From contig NZ_PGES01000001.1 of assembly GCF_002797895.1 (NCBI RefSeq), forward strand, positions 5,146,001 through 5,210,000: 64,000 nucleotides of DNA, written 5' to 3'. Positions 63,630-64,000 of the stretch are shown piece after piece; the stretch's first letter is position 1, and the number at the start of each line of letters is the position of its first letter. The translations under genes and the position numbers were made by a program. The notes beneath the pieces are model-generated. The model was not told where the DNA came from. It searched no databases and was given only the letters and a program-made list of their open reading frames with translations. Source of the DNA: Janthinobacterium sp. 67. Lineage in GTDB: Bacteria; Pseudomonadota; Gammaproteobacteria; Burkholderiales; Burkholderiaceae_D.

Positions 63630-64000
63630 TTACGGCTTCGGCTGGAAGTTGCGTAAAAACGCCAGCAGCGCGCGCGCCGCGATGTCGGCGTCGTCGGCCG
63701 TCATGGTTTCCAGCGGGTTGTGGCTGATGCCGCCATTGCCGCAGCGGGTAAACAGCATCGCCACGTCGGTGATGGCGGCCATGGCCATGGCGTCGTGGCC
63801 GGCGCCCGACAGCAGCGCATACGGTTCGATGCCGACTGATTCCACGGCTTGCGCCAGCTGCGCCATCAGCCATGGCGCGCACGGCGCCGCACGCGCCGAC
63901 AGCAGCAGTTCCAGCTGATAGTCGATCTGGCGCCGCGCGCAGATGGAGGCGATGCCATCGAGAATATCGTCGACGGCACTCTGGCGCACGGCGTCAACAG
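63630..64000 (-). CDS. M20-family amidohydrolase, allantoate amidohydrolase-like (5' end outside window)
   Basis: The frame is open to the right edge; only about 122 C-terminal residues are seen. The tail has LLSGAGHDAMAMAAITDVAMLFTRCGNGGISHNP-type features: SGAGHDAMAMA, MLFTRCGNGGISHNP and LETMTADD, as in allantoate amidohydrolase and N-carbamoyl-L-amino-acid hydrolases. It is convergent with the previous gene, 2 nt apart. If it is AllC-like it would continue the PuuE route; the missing N-terminus prevents a firm call. Confidence 0.75.
   Translation of the reverse strand, partial: VDAVRQSAVDDILDGIASICARRQIDYQLELLLSARAAPCAPWLMAQLAQAVESVGIEPYALLSGAGHDAMAMAAITDVAMLFTRCGNGGISHNPLETMTADDADIAARALLAFLRNFQPKP

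Overview
The window is a chromosomal segment of a GC-rich betaproteobacterium. The complete 16S-tRNA-Ile-tRNA-Ala-23S-5S operon, the gene families and the PEP-CTERM protein fit Oxalobacteraceae. The 16S variable regions look most like the Janthinobacterium/Massilia group, but that is from memory and not a computed placement. No phage, transposase, integrase or CRISPR array was seen.

Layout. Positions 1-4611 hold the 3' end of a NosR/NirI-type flavin/Fe-S membrane protein, its ApbE-type flavinyltransferase and a convergent AcoR-like sigma-54 activator. Positions 4675-10503 hold the rRNA operon, with tandem promoters, boxA sites, RNase III stems and a terminator. From 10636 to the right edge almost every gene belongs to nucleic-acid, nucleoside, purine or pyrimidine breakdown. 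The purine block (10636-19935) has HIU hydrolase, PuuE allantoinase, XdhABC, guanine deaminase and an exported adenosine deaminase. The capture block (20188-28273) has an Oar-like TonB-dependent receptor, a 5'-nucleotidase lipoprotein, an exported two-HKD PLD-family protein and an exported S1/P1 nuclease. Next come a DeoR regulator and a Nudix-DUF4406 fusion (28310-30106), a BMP-type nucleoside ABC importer (30155-34813), and lysR-psuG-psuK (35307-38377). The deo-type operon (38741-47449) has PNP, deoB, deoC, an ALDH16-like dehydrogenase, deoA, cdd and an uncharacterised two-domain deaminase-like protein. After an unrelated stretch (M19 dipeptidase, VOC protein, small membrane proteins, PEP-CTERM protein; 47446-51344) comes the reductive pyrimidine block (51373-63627): RutR-like and MocR regulators, beta-alanine transaminase, CoA-acylating semialdehyde dehydrogenase, PreT, PreA, an NCS1 transporter, dihydropyrimidinase and N-carbamoyl-beta-alanine amidohydrolase. 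An allantoate-amidohydrolase-like gene runs off the right edge.

How it works together (inference). Exported nucleases would make nucleotides, the lipoprotein would dephosphorylate them, and adenosine would be deaminated outside the cytoplasm. The receptor and ABC importer would bring nucleosides in. Phosphorolysis yields bases and pentose phosphates; DeoB/DeoC/ALDH turn deoxyribose-1-P into glyceraldehyde-3-P and acetate. Purines go through xanthine and urate towards allantoate. Pyrimidines go through dihydrouracil and beta-alanine to acetyl-CoA.

The most notable regulatory signal is one promoter architecture present three times: a 23-bp dyad ATTTATAT-N8-TATAAAT, exactly 18 bp, then a -35/-10 pair. 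The copies lie upstream of the TonB-dependent receptor, the nucleoside ABC importer and the PNP-deo operon. The dyad has the T-N11-A form and about -65 position of LysR-type activator sites, and a LysR gene lies next to one copy. Separate candidate operators were found for psuK (20-bp-period direct repeats), for the beta-alanine operon (RutR-like box plus MocR-like repeats) and for uraH/puuE (9-bp-arm palindrome).
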